NCBI GenBank assembly: GCA_964609385.1
Contig: CAZSSM010000093.1
Span: forward strand, 1 to 25,472
Length of the DNA: 25,472 nt
Reading direction: 5' to 3'
Origin: CAZSSM01 sp964609385
GTDB lineage: Bacteria > Planctomycetota > Planctomycetia > Isosphaerales > Isosphaeraceae
Every line of letters begins with the position of its first letter. The first letter of the stretch is position 1. Below the pieces are notes generated by a model. The model had not been told where the DNA came from. It did not search any database and was given only the letters and a program-made list of their open reading frames with translations. The translations under genes were made by a program, and so were the position numbers. Shown here piece by piece: positions 8,376 through 16,438 of the stretch.

Positions 8376-9459
8376 TGATCCGTCGGGTGGGTCCGTGATG
8401 ACCGAGGCCCACTTGATGCGGGAGCCGGACCCCTTGCCCCTCAGCGCGTGCGGTCTGGCCGGCCAGATGGAGCAGGACGGCCGCCGTGGCTGAATCGCCC
8501 AAGACGCACGGGCGGATCGTCAGGTCGATCTGCGGATCCCCCTCGATAAATACGCGATCGCGCGGTTCGGGATGGGGATACCGCATGATCAAGTAAAGCT
8601 GTAACGGAGCTTGATCGAGATCGGACTCCGACTGCCCGGGAGCCAGGCCCCAGGCCTGGTGCTCGAACCCGATCACCGTGCCGACCGGATAGGACTGGCC
8701 CTGCCAGCTCAGCGCCTCGGGGGCGGGGACCGGTTCGAGACTCTCGACGATCCGGTCGATCTCGGCATCGACCTGACCGGCCAGATAGGCGACCGACTCG
8801 ACCAGCCCGACGTGGCCGATCCGGAACCGGTCGGCCAGGTCCCGAAACTCCTCGGCCGACTTGCCCAGACCCGCCTTGGCTTGGAGCGGGAGCCGACGCT
8901 GGGCCAGATCGACGTAACGCTCGCAACGGATCATTGCGTATGGCGGGTTGGTCGCCATCGTCATCACGGCCGGCAAGACGTCCATCAAGAACCCCGGATT
9001 GATCCCGGTCCCGCTGACCCGGACCCCGTAGTTCCTTGCCATTGCGTCGATCCGTTCGGCCCGCGACGCATCAGTCAACCAAGGATAGAACAGCTCCTCG
9101 GATGAGCTGACGACATGGAGACGACGGGCGAAGAGCGGCTCGAGCTGCGGCTCCAGGCTCTCCAAGCGGCTGGTCGTGGTCACGATCGCCACATCGGCTT
9201 CGACGCTCAACTCGGGTGCCGAGGCGACGATCGGAACCGAGGCGTCCCGACGACCCGGATCGCCCCAGACGTCCCCAAGCGTCTTGCCCTGATATTCAGG
9301 CTTGATATCGATCGCCCCAACGACCTGATGGACCGGCTCGCTCAAACGGAGGCACTGGTCGGCCACCGCGCGACCGATCGGGCCGAGACCCACAAGTACG
9401 ATGCGGATTGGGCCGACATCGGACGAACGGGTCGCCCGGACAGGTATCGTACGTTGCAA
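8365..9459 (-). CDS. DapB/2,4-diaminopentanoate dehydrogenase-like NAD(P)-dependent oxidoreductase
   Basis: A Rossmann domain begins at about residue 18 (IRIVLVGLGPIGRAV, glycine motif 24-29), followed by a DapB-type N-terminal half (VVGAIDI..EYQGKTLGD). The SGTGINPGF motif near residues 150-158 is typical of the DapB-like/2,4-diaminopentanoate dehydrogenase group. The 364-residue length is well above true DapB (about 250-270), so it is unlikely to be the lysine-pathway enzyme. The start is a TTG at 9457-9459, supported by an AGGAAAGGGG-like Shine-Dalgarno at 9467-9476, 7 nt upstream. No ATG lies between there and the Rossmann motif. The substrate is unknown, perhaps an amino-acid-derived imine or a related compound. 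Confidence 0.82.
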   Translation of the reverse strand: MQRTIPVRATRSSDVGPIRIVLVGLGPIGRAVADQCLRLSEPVHQVVGAIDIKPEYQGKTLGDVWGDPGRRDASVPIVASAPELSVEADVAIVTTTSRLESLEPQLEPLFARRLHVVSSSEELFYPWLTDASRAERIDAMARNYGVRVSGTGINPGFLMDVLPAVMTMATNPPYAMIRCERYVDLAQRRLPLQAKAGLGKSAEEFRDLADRFRIGHVGLVESVAYLAGQVDAEIDRIVESLEPVPAPEALSWQGQSYPVGTVIGFEHQAWGLAPGQSESDLDQAPLQLYLIMRYPHPEPRDRVFIEGDPQIDLTIRPCVLGDSATAAVLLHLAGQTARAEGQGVRLPHQVGLGHHGPTRRISPV

Positions 9460-9629
9460 CGGAAATCCCCTTTCCTGGCTTACACGGGACGAACGCCCCG
9501 TCTTGGAAAGGGGTTGTTATCTCACGATCCTCGAAGCGATCGCAAGAGCCGCCTTCGGGAGACACGAAATCGGTTTCGAATCGGGTCAACAGCCGATCGT
9601 CGTCCGCGTCTCAAGTCGATCCAAACGGC

Positions 9630-10322
9630 TCAGAATGTGGCGGCGTTTGAAGAAGTGTCCGAACGTCGAGTATCGAGATACCATTGCCCGCTGTCGAGGT
9701 TCCAGAGCAGCGGGATCTCGTAGCCGACCGGTTGGCCGTTGGTGCCGATCGGTTCAACGCCCGGCGGGGTGATCACGGCGTTGAACTGGGCAATCCCCTC
9801 GGCGGCATTCTGGAAGACCATCTCGACGGTAACCGTCGGTTTCTGCTCGGGCTCCCATTCGGCCCAAGCCTTGGGCCGCGCTCGGTCGATCCAGAGATCG
9901 GCGTGATTACGTGAATCGGGAGTCGCCACCATCCGGAGCAACCGCGCCTCGCCTGCGGCAAAGGCCTCGGCGGCGAAGCTGACCCGCCCAGTCAAGCTTT
10001 CCGGGACTTCGGTGGCCGAACCCAACGCGCCGCGAATCCCCATACCAACCCCCACGAGCACGACCGCCAAGACGATCAAACGCCCGACCATCGGCAGCTT
10101 GCCGATCCACCCGAAGATATCGGGCGTCTTGGCCATCTCCACCGGCGCGTAACGCACCTCGATTGGCATGTCCTTGGGACGCTTGCCGAGGCGGCATTGG
10201 CCAGTTGTGTCCACGAAGAAATCCGTGCCGCACTGCTTACAAGACAACTGCATGTGTAGACGATCAATACGTAATCGATGCTCGTAACCGCACTTCGGAC
10301 AATCTTCGGGGATGAACTTCAT
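9630..10322 (-). CDS. Zinc-ribbon membrane protein, function unknown
   Basis: The 230-residue protein opens with a four-cysteine zinc ribbon: C8 and C11 (CPKC), then C28 and C31 (CKQC). One transmembrane helix follows at about 80-102 (RLIVLAVVLVGVGMGI), then an extracytoplasmic domain of about 125 residues with no recognised fold. The in-frame open region extends to 10409. I take the ATG at 10320-10322 because the zinc ribbon begins directly after it and the 29 extra residues look non-coding. A TATAAT box lies about 70 nt upstream. The DapB-like gene follows 170 bp downstream on the same strand. Confidence 0.72.
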   Translation of the reverse strand: MKFIPEDCPKCGYEHRLRIDRLHMQLSCKQCGTDFFVDTTGQCRLGKRPKDMPIEVRYAPVEMAKTPDIFGWIGKLPMVGRLIVLAVVLVGVGMGIRGALGSATEVPESLTGRVSFAAEAFAAGEARLLRMVATPDSRNHADLWIDRARPKAWAEWEPEQKPTVTVEMVFQNAAEGIAQFNAVITPPGVEPIGTNGQPVGYEIPLLWNLDSGQWYLDTRRSDTSSNAATF

Positions 10323-10392
10323 GGTGGATTGACCCTGAAGCGACTCGGAATGGGAGAGGTGCGTTTGGTCATCGTTCCGCCGAATTGACGGT

Positions 10393-10398
10393 ATTATA
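10393..10398 (-). promoter_or_regulatory. Candidate -10 box for the zinc-ribbon gene
   Basis: TATAAT is read on the minus strand about 71 nt before the ATG at 10322. At a 17-nt spacer the -35 region is CTTCTT, a poor match to TTGACA. In this GC-rich DNA a perfect TATAAT is uncommon, which gives it weight. Confidence 0.4.
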
Positions 10399-10420
10399 GC
10401 GACTAGCACGCGTTGAAGAA

Positions 10421-10450
10421 GAGGATCCGTCTTATTTTGTCCGGATCCTC
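10421..10450 (-). terminator. Hairpin after the WGR-like gene
   Basis: GAGGATCCG (10421-10429) and CGGATCCTC (10442-10450) pair perfectly over 9 bp around a 12-nt loop. On the minus strand the stem is followed by TTCTTC. It sits 209 bp past the stop of the WGR-like gene and just upstream of the next promoter. Confidence 0.5.
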
Positions 10451-10658
10451 ACGGACCAGATACGGCTCCGATGCCCCCTCGTCGAGGCCGAAGTTCGAGC
10501 CACTTTGGCCACTCCCCGCCTCGGGCTTACAGATCGACCCTGAGCCATTACGGGATCGGAGACGGGGCCACGACCCGATCGTGGCGCGGCCCCTAGATTA
10601 GCGGGAAATTCATACCAAACGCCTGAAAAGACAGGCAACACGCGGGATCGAGCCCGTT

Positions 10659-12152
10659 TCAGCGAGCCAAGCTATGCAGGATCGCGACGAAATCGGCGCT
10701 GGCCGCCGGCCAATCCTCTTCGGGGCACGTCCCGACGAGGATGATCCGGCGGTCCAGGGTCAGGAATGTGGCCCGGATCCCGCGCTGCTTTGTGCCAAAC
10801 ATAGCCTGTTTGGGTATCGTCAGCTCTGAGATCCGCCCGGTCCCGAGACCGAGGATGGTGACCTCCATGGTTGACTCGTCGAAGAACTCGCCGAGTTCTT
10901 CACCCACCTTCAGTCGGGCCTGACGGTGTGCTTTGGCCAGTCGGGATTCGCCAACCTCCTCGGCGCTGGGGATATCCGGGCCGATCATCAAGGAGCCGAA
11001 GACGCCCGCCTCGACCCGGACCGTCCAACGGTCGCGCTCGAACTCAGCCCAGGCGAAGGTGTTGTCCGGACGCGCCCCACCCTTCGACTCGTAGCCTTCG
11101 GGATACCGACAGCGGAACGAGTGGTCCTTGGCCTCGAATGTGACCGGTGCCCGGTTCGGAGGCGGCATGGTCGCCCAGTCGATGGTCGTCGGCTCCTCGG
11201 CCTCCTTCGGCGCCGCAACTTCGGTGGGCGGGGGCTTCATCGGCACCAGCAACGTCCGACGCTCCCGCATCATCTCGAAGAGAATCTCTTTGTTGTTTGG
11301 ATTGCGGAGGATCAGCTCCTGCTTGCCCAACTCGACCTGATACGTCGTATCCATGTCGGCCCCGTCCTCACCGACGAGGGTCAACTCGAGCAAACCTGAC
11401 TCGGCATCATAAACATACGTCCCAAGCGTTCGATAGGTCGCCGAATGGTCAAGCATCGCTTGACCGTGCTCGTTGAGGGTCATCCGGAGATGCTGGAACT
11501 CGAAGTAAGCCCCCATATGCGTTTTCAGGTTTCCGCCGCGCCAGGTGCCGACGATCGTGGGGGGGCTGAGGATTTGGGCGAGGATCACAGCCGCCATGAC
11601 CAGCACCCCGAGGCCCAGCCCGGACATCCCCCCGATAAAGATCCAGTCGGTCTTCGCCTTGGTCTTCGACTTCCGACGGCCTCGACGACGCCTGCGTGTT
11701 GGCCAGTCTTCATCGTCCCGTTCGTCGTCGGCGCTCTCCGTCGGCGTTGCGGTCACGACCGGTCCAGGGCGAGGGTGAGCCATTCGGGGCAAGGGGGCGT
11801 GAACGAAGACCTCTTCGGTCTCGGCAGTCGAGGAATCTTTGAGGCCCTCGAGCAACCCATAGCTGTCCACGTCCGCCTCTGTCTCGGCGAGAGCGGTGGA
11901 GGTCGGGACCGGGCGTGGCCTCGCTGCGTCGCGTGGGGCGTGGGCGGCGATTCGCTCGACGTAGCCGCGTCGCACGAGTTCGCTGGTCAAGGTCTCACAG
12001 GCGCGGGCGACGGCCTCGGCGCTCGCCAAGGTGGTGACTTTGCGATCGGAGACTGACTGACCGGTTCCTCGGGTGATGACGAGGCGGTGGTCGGACGACT
12101 TGATCGTCACGAACCGCACGGAACTGCTCTCTGCTTTGAGAAAGGTACGCAT
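10659..12152 (-). CDS. Membrane protein with WGR-like N-terminal domain
   Basis: The 497-residue protein has three parts. Residues 1-67 match the WGR-domain pattern: short strands, RGTGQSVSDRK where the domain name motif lies, and ASAEAVARACETLTSEL with a final RRGYVE. The W of WGR itself is not conserved. A proline and acid rich linker follows, then a strongly basic stretch (about 153-168) and one transmembrane helix (about 170-194). The part after the helix, roughly 300 residues, is predicted extracytoplasmic and has a GTWRG-type beta domain plus a second domain near 345-497. WGR domains are otherwise known in PARPs and some DNA-associated proteins, so a membrane anchor is odd. The function is unknown. 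The ATG at 12150-12152 begins the domain. Confidence 0.75.
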   Translation of the reverse strand: MRTFLKAESSSVRFVTIKSSDHRLVITRGTGQSVSDRKVTTLASAEAVARACETLTSELVRRGYVERIAAHAPRDAARPRPVPTSTALAETEADVDSYGLLEGLKDSSTAETEEVFVHAPLPRMAHPRPGPVVTATPTESADDERDDEDWPTRRRRRGRRKSKTKAKTDWIFIGGMSGLGLGVLVMAAVILAQILSPPTIVGTWRGGNLKTHMGAYFEFQHLRMTLNEHGQAMLDHSATYRTLGTYVYDAESGLLELTLVGEDGADMDTTYQVELGKQELILRNPNNKEILFEMMRERRTLLVPMKPPPTEVAAPKEAEEPTTIDWATMPPPNRAPVTFEAKDHSFRCRYPEGYESKGGARPDNTFAWAEFERDRWTVRVEAGVFGSLMIGPDIPSAEEVGESRLAKAHRQARLKVGEELGEFFDESTMEVTILGLGTGRISELTIPKQAMFGTKQRGIRATFLTLDRRIILVGTCPEEDWPAASADFVAILHSLAR

Positions 12153-12304
12153 TCTACCCTCGGTCGAGGATCGTCATCGCTGCGACCACGACGTCGCACC
12201 GATGCGCTTCCATGGGGATCGGATCTCGAGGGGGATCGAGGATCCGATATCAATCGTCCGTCGAGGACCGGACGCCCATCGGGGGGATCGATGGGCTGGT
12301 CGAG

Positions 12305-12375
12305 AGGCGCCGGCCGGATTCGAACCGGCGATCGCGGATTTGCAATCCGCTGCCTTACCACTTGGCCACGGCGCC
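12305..12375 (-). tRNA. tRNA-Cys (anticodon GCA)
   Basis: On the minus strand the acceptor arm GGCGCC (12375-12370) pairs with GGCGCC (12311-12306) and is followed by U at the discriminator position, as in cysteine tRNAs. The anticodon stem is GCGGA/TCCGC with loop TTGCAAA, giving GCA at 12341-12343. The T arm has GGTTCGAATCC. A 3' CCA is not encoded. It lies 152 bp upstream of the WGR-like gene on the same strand. Confidence 0.95.
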
Positions 12376-12414
12376 GTGCCGATCGATCGGGGATCGGATC
12401 ACCAGCATGACTCC

Positions 12415-12442
12415 ATTATCGAGTCCCGTGGGCGATCCACAA
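12415..12442 (-). promoter_or_regulatory. Candidate promoter of tRNA-Cys
   Basis: GATAAT is read on the minus strand at 12420-12415, with TTGTGG (12442-12437) 16 nt upstream. The -10 box is about 40 bp from the tRNA 5' end. The match to sigma-70 consensus is partial. Confidence 0.35.
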
Positions 12443-12457
12443 GAGGGTTTCTCCCAG

Positions 12458-12497
12458 GATCGGCCACGGCCCTCGATGGTGCGGGCCGTGGCCGATC
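12458..12497 (-). terminator. 15-bp perfect hairpin after glnN
   Basis: GATCGGCCACGGCCC (12458-12472) pairs perfectly with GGGCCGTGGCCGATC (12483-12497) around a 10-nt loop, starting 57 nt past the glnN stop on the minus strand. It isolates glnN from the tRNA gene. No T-run follows. Confidence 0.7.
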
Positions 12498-12553
12498 GGT
12501 CAGGCTCGTGGATCCGACCCATTTCGAGCAAGTCGGGTCCAAATTTCCGTGAA

Positions 12554-14737
12554 TCACTTAATAAAGAGCATTTCTTGATAGGTCGGCAACGGCCAGAGGT
12601 CGTCGGCGATCAGGCATTCGAGGCGGTCACCGGCATCACGCACGGCGTCCATGGCCGGGATGACCTTCTCGCGATAGTACTTGGCGTTGGCCACGGTATC
12701 GCTGTCGTCGGCCGCCTCGACGAGTTGGAAGAGGGCATCGTTGGAGGTCTTGAGGGCATCGATGCCCTGGGTGATCTCATTCAGCAAGGTCATTTGCGAG
12801 TCGGGCACGTTGGCGCCGACGGCCTTTAACGCGGCCACCGAGTCGGCCACCTGCTCCTGATAGCGCAGGGCCGCCGGCAGGATGGCGCGACGGGCCAGCC
12901 GACCGGTCAGTTCGGCCTCCACGTTGATCGTCTTGGCGTAGTTCTCCAGGAGGATCTCGTAACGCGAGTGGAGTTCGCGCTCGTTGAGCACGCCATACTT
13001 GCTGAACAGGGCGACGGCCTTGGGACTGACCATGTCGGCCAGGCTCTCCACGGTGCTCGGCTTGTTGGGCAAGCCGCGCTTGGCCGCCTCGTCATGCCAG
13101 TCCTGGGTGTAGTTGTCGCCGCTGAAGATGACCTTCTTGCTCTGGGAGACGATCCGGCCGAGCAGGTCTTGGACGGATTTGTTGAAGTCGCCTCCTTTGG
13201 CCTGGGCGGCCTCCAACGCGGTGGCGATCTCGTCGAGCGATTCAGCGACGATCGTGTTGAGGACCACCAGCGGATAAGCGATCGACTGACTGGATCCCAG
13301 GGCGCGGAACTCGAACTTGTTGCCGGTGAAGGCGAAGGGGCTGGTCCGGTTCCGGTCACCGGGATCACGGGGCAGGGTCGGCAGGGTGGAGACGCCGATC
13401 TCCAAGGTACCGCCCGACTTGGTGCTCGTCGGAGCGCCCTTCTCCAGTTGATCGACGATGTCCTCGAGCATCGCGCCGAGGAAGACCGAGATGATCGCCG
13501 GTGGGGCCTCGTTGGCGCCCAGCCGGTGGTCATTACCCGGCGTGGCCACCGAGAGCCGGAGCAGGTCGCCGTGTCGCGACACGGCCTGGAGGACCGCGCA
13601 GAGGAACGTCAGGAACTGCGCGTTTTCGTGCGGCGAGTCGCCCGGCTTGAGCAAGTTGTTGCCTTCGTCATCGGCCATCGACCAGTTCAGGTGCTTGCCC
13701 GACCCGTTGACCCCTTCGAAGGGCTTCTCGTGCAACAGGAGTTGCAGCCCATACCGGTCAGCGACCCGCTTCATCGTCTCCATGACCAGCATATTGTGGT
13801 CGGTGGCGACGTTGGCGTTGCTGAAGTAGGTGGCGATCTCGTACTGCGACGGCGCGACCTCGTTATGCCGGGTCTTGACCGGCACGCCCAGCTTGTAGAG
13901 CTCCATCTCGCTCTCGAGCATGCAAGCCAAGATCCGCTCGGGGATCGAGCCGAAGTAGTGGTCCTCCATCTCCTGACCCTTGGGCGGCTTGGCGCCGAAG
14001 AGGGTCCGGCCGGCGTTGACCATGTCGGAGCGGCTGTAATAGAAATTTTTATCGATCAAGAAATACTCTTGCTCCGGTCCAGCCGTGGCGATGACCCGCT
14101 TGGCCTTGCTGCCGAAGACCTTGAGGATCCGGACCGCGTGCTTGCTCAGGGCCTGCACCGATCGGAGCAGGGGGGTCTTCTTGTCCAGCGCCTCGCCGGT
14201 CCAGGAGCAGAAGATCGTCGGGATGCAGAGGGTCGTGCCGTTGGGGTTCTCGACGATGAAGGCGGGGCTGGTCGGGTCCCAAGCGGTATAGCCGCGCGCC
14301 TCGAAGGTTGCCCGCAGGCCGCCGGAGGGGAAGCTGGAGGCGTCCGGCTCGCCCTGGCTGAGCATCCGCCCGTCGAACTCGGTGATCGCGTTGCCTTCGG
14401 GCGTCGGCAGCAGGAACGAGTCGTGCTTCTCGGCGGGCAGGCCGGTGAGGGGGTGGAACCAGTGGGTGTAGTGGGTGGCCCCTTTGTCCATGGCCCACTC
14501 CTTCATGGCGTTGGCCACGACGTCGGCGATGGAGGGATCGAGCGGAGTTCCTTGGCGGATCGTGGCGGTCAAGGCGTCGAAGACGGACTCGGGCAGCCGA
14601 TCGCGCATTTCGCGCTCGGTGAAGACGTTGGTGCCGAACAGTTCACGCGCCGAACGGTCCCGCGAAACGACGCGCGGCGTGGCCTTGGCGCCCTGGGTAA
14701 TCGCGGCGATCGCCGCTTGTCGGGTCGAGGCCTGCAT
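12554..14737 (-). CDS. glnN: Glutamine synthetase type III
   Basis: This cytoplasmic enzyme makes glutamine from glutamate, ammonia and ATP. The 727-residue length is right for type III, which is much longer than type I (about 450-470). Landmarks include TAGPEQEYFLID (about 218-229), with glutamates of the metal site, TRHNEVAPSQYE (about 289-300) and the ATP/substrate signature KPFEGVNGSGKHLNWSM (about 338-354). The start is the ATG at 14735-14737, with a GGAG 11 nt upstream. A GTG at 14749 is an alternative. The frame stays open further to 15166, but the extra 143 residues have no family character. A perfect hairpin ends the gene. No GlnB or regulator is nearby. Confidence 0.95.
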   Translation of the reverse strand: MQASTRQAAIAAITQGAKATPRVVSRDRSARELFGTNVFTEREMRDRLPESVFDALTATIRQGTPLDPSIADVVANAMKEWAMDKGATHYTHWFHPLTGLPAEKHDSFLLPTPEGNAITEFDGRMLSQGEPDASSFPSGGLRATFEARGYTAWDPTSPAFIVENPNGTTLCIPTIFCSWTGEALDKKTPLLRSVQALSKHAVRILKVFGSKAKRVIATAGPEQEYFLIDKNFYYSRSDMVNAGRTLFGAKPPKGQEMEDHYFGSIPERILACMLESEMELYKLGVPVKTRHNEVAPSQYEIATYFSNANVATDHNMLVMETMKRVADRYGLQLLLHEKPFEGVNGSGKHLNWSMADDEGNNLLKPGDSPHENAQFLTFLCAVLQAVSRHGDLLRLSVATPGNDHRLGANEAPPAIISVFLGAMLEDIVDQLEKGAPTSTKSGGTLEIGVSTLPTLPRDPGDRNRTSPFAFTGNKFEFRALGSSQSIAYPLVVLNTIVAESLDEIATALEAAQAKGGDFNKSVQDLLGRIVSQSKKVIFSGDNYTQDWHDEAAKRGLPNKPSTVESLADMVSPKAVALFSKYGVLNERELHSRYEILLENYAKTINVEAELTGRLARRAILPAALRYQEQVADSVAALKAVGANVPDSQMTLLNEITQGIDALKTSNDALFQLVEAADDSDTVANAKYYREKVIPAMDAVRDAGDRLECLIADDLWPLPTYQEMLFIK

Positions 14738-14850
14738 GGTGCTGATCACTCCGAAAGCAGATCGAGGGGCGATCCGATCGACGCTTAGATTTGGGGCGTG
14801 GACCGGACCCGTGCCGAAGGGTGGAATCCGGTGCAGTCCGTAGTGAGCCT

Positions 14851-14861
14851 TTGCAGTGCAA
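14851..14861 (-). promoter_or_regulatory. Inverted repeat upstream of glnN
   Basis: TTGCA-G-TGCAA is a perfect 5-bp inverted repeat about 115 bp before the glnN ATG. It could be an operator for a dimeric regulator, but only one copy is seen and no regulator gene is close. Confidence 0.2.
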
Positions 14862-15204
14862 TGGCTCCGACGTGGACTAGACCGGAGGACATTTTGAAAT
14901 TGAAGCGGAACGACGACCGAAAGGGAAGGGAGAGGGTCCGCTTCGGCACGACGAAGCTGTCGCGGGACGTTTGACCGCATCGGGGTGACGGATCGATCCA
15001 CCGGGACCAGGCAGCCGTTCGCGGTCATCGACGTGTCCAAGGGGTCGAATCGATCGGCCCGACCGGAACGATGCCTATGCGACGGCCACTCGCTTTTGCC
15101 GGATCGCGGACCCAACCGCTCGAGACGACCTCGAGTGCCGCCACGGCCATTCTCAGGTCGCGGCAACGCTCAGCCGACGCTCCCGCATCGTCGAGATCAG
15201 GCCG

Positions 15205-15210
15205 ATTATA
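15205..15210 (-). promoter_or_regulatory. Candidate -10 box upstream of glnN
   Basis: TATAAT is read on the minus strand, preceded by GGAGGGGGCCAC. No good -35 hexamer lies at 16-18 nt. It might drive a long-leader glnN transcript or a small RNA. Confidence 0.25.
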
Positions 15211-15634
15211 GTGGCCCCCTCCGACGGATACCAGAACCGTTGAGTCGCGCAACCGATCCGAACGGATCGCCACGCCACCCAGGCCGAACAACCGCCCAAG
15301 TCACCAACCTGACATGAACTGTCCCGACCCGTCATGGCACTGAGCCGAGACGGCTACCAACCGCCGTGGCAGAGACCGCTGGCCCCGACGATAGATCCGC
15401 GGTTCCATCCAAGACGATCGGGTCCGGATGTGCCAAAATCGGCAATGCCCACGCTGAGCTCGCCGGCGCATCGAACAGCGAGCCATCGAGGCCGAAGGCC
15501 AGACCCGCCGTCCCTGATCAAATGCCTCCGCGGATCCGACATCTGAACAGACGGCCTGTGCCCGCTGATCGCTCAAGAACAAAGCCCGGTCAGGGAGGCA
15601 GTCGAGCGAGTGATCAAAACACCAGAAAGTGCTC

Positions 15635-16366
15635 CTAAAATTTATAGTAGAGAACCTTGGATGTATACTCTTCTTTTGTCCTTCGATCGAACACAATTTT
15701 CTTGTGTTTCCCCTTTTTGTGATAGATTGCGGGGGCCCCACCCATGTGCACTTCTAACCCAAGGTACTTGCGAAGAACCTCAGTGACCCAGACGGCCCAC
15801 GCTCGAGGGAGGTCCCGCCCCTCGGTATTGTGCTTGTTGTCCCCAGTCCGGTTAGTAAAACGGTCGAGGTTTCGACCCGAAGCGAACCGGATCTCACGTG
15901 AATTCGTCTTCTTATGCCTGGAGCCGACGATCGCCCAGCCGATCACGTCGTGCTCTCGGACACCGGCCCGCGCACAGGCTGTCTGATGCGCGATCCCATC
16001 GCCCCCTTCGCCGAAGTGGATCAAGACGAGATGATCCCCGTAGATCTTCCTGAGTGTTTCGCCGGTGTAGCCATGCTTCGGGGCCAGCGAGTAATACAGG
16101 CCATCCTCCCCTTGAGAAAACGCTGGATACAGGAAAAATCTACTGCTGCTCAAGTGCGTAATTCCAATGAACGTATGGTCGATGTATTTCTTGCTTTTTT
16201 TCCAGGCGGCCATCGAACGCTCGTCGAAACAGGCCTTCTTCAACGTCGGTGTGGTTTTCCGATCGATCCGCTCGGGCGGCTCAGAGGCCTTGGTCACATT
16301 GATGCCGCCAAGCCCGGGATGTCTTGCTCCGGGCATCATCGTTTTCGGGTTAAAGTTGACTTGCAT
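15635..16366 (-). CDS. AT-rich orphan gene, lysine-rich protein of unknown function
   Basis: I do not recognise this 243-residue protein. It has no signal peptide or membrane segment, and it is basic: Lys and Arg are far more frequent than in neighbours, and the last 20 residues include KGKHKKIVFDRR and end in VLYYKF. His, Lys, Asp and Tyr residues in the second half (for example GDNKHNTEGRDL) could belong to a nuclease-like or other toxin-like fold, but that is speculation. The start ATG (16364-16366) has GGAG 8 nt upstream. Base composition is strikingly different: G+C is 21 of 60 at 15661-15720 and 23 of 60 at 16141-16200, against roughly 60-68% around it. It follows the GNAT gene by 72 nt on the same strand. 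The bias suggests recent transfer. Confidence 0.65.
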   Translation of the reverse strand: MQVNFNPKTMMPGARHPGLGGINVTKASEPPERIDRKTTPTLKKACFDERSMAAWKKSKKYIDHTFIGITHLSSSRFFLYPAFSQGEDGLYYSLAPKHGYTGETLRKIYGDHLVLIHFGEGGDGIAHQTACARAGVREHDVIGWAIVGSRHKKTNSREIRFASGRNLDRFTNRTGDNKHNTEGRDLPRAWAVWVTEVLRKYLGLEVHMGGAPAIYHKKGKHKKIVFDRRTKEEYTSKVLYYKF

Positions 16367-16438
16367 AGGATCGACTCCGTGGGGTCAAGTCTTGGCGACC
16401 ATGCCGGTCCGGACCGAAACGGGTACGGACGCGGGACG

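Larger units (their letters stand above)
10323..10658. other. Intergenic region with promoter and hairpin
   Basis: These 336 bases carry no gene. They hold a TATAAT box on the minus strand (10393-10398), a 9-bp hairpin at 10421-10450, and a small 5-bp hairpin GCCTG/CAGGC at 10621-10636. The hairpins lie just past the stop of the WGR-like gene, so the region combines an end signal for that gene and a promoter for the zinc-ribbon gene. Confidence 0.55.
14738..15634. other. 897-bp region without a supported gene, upstream of glnN
   Basis: All reading frames here give low-complexity, Arg/Pro-rich or broken translations. Near glnN lies the 11-bp inverted repeat TTGCAGTGCAA (14851-14861). A TATAAT box sits on the minus strand at 15205-15210, about 470 bp before the glnN start. 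One minus-strand frame between about 15331 and 15519 looks moderately protein-like (GLDGSLFDAPA, then ILAHPDPIVLDG) but has no start codon and stops at 15331. It may be a remnant. The region may include a long leader or a small RNA gene, but nothing is proven. Confidence 0.5.

Noticed and set aside
12968..14788. 606-residue plus-strand open frame
   Set aside because: It is antisense to glnN. The translation is Asp/Val/Gly rich with no motif.
14738..15166. N-terminal extension of glnN to 870 residues
   Set aside because: The extension lacks family similarity and contains Arg/Pro-rich sequence. The ATG at 14737 gives the normal type III length and has a ribosome site.
15301..15741. 146-residue minus-strand frame, considered as a transposase remnant
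   Set aside because: It has no DDE or HTH motif, overlaps the orphan gene, and no inverted repeats or target duplications flank it.
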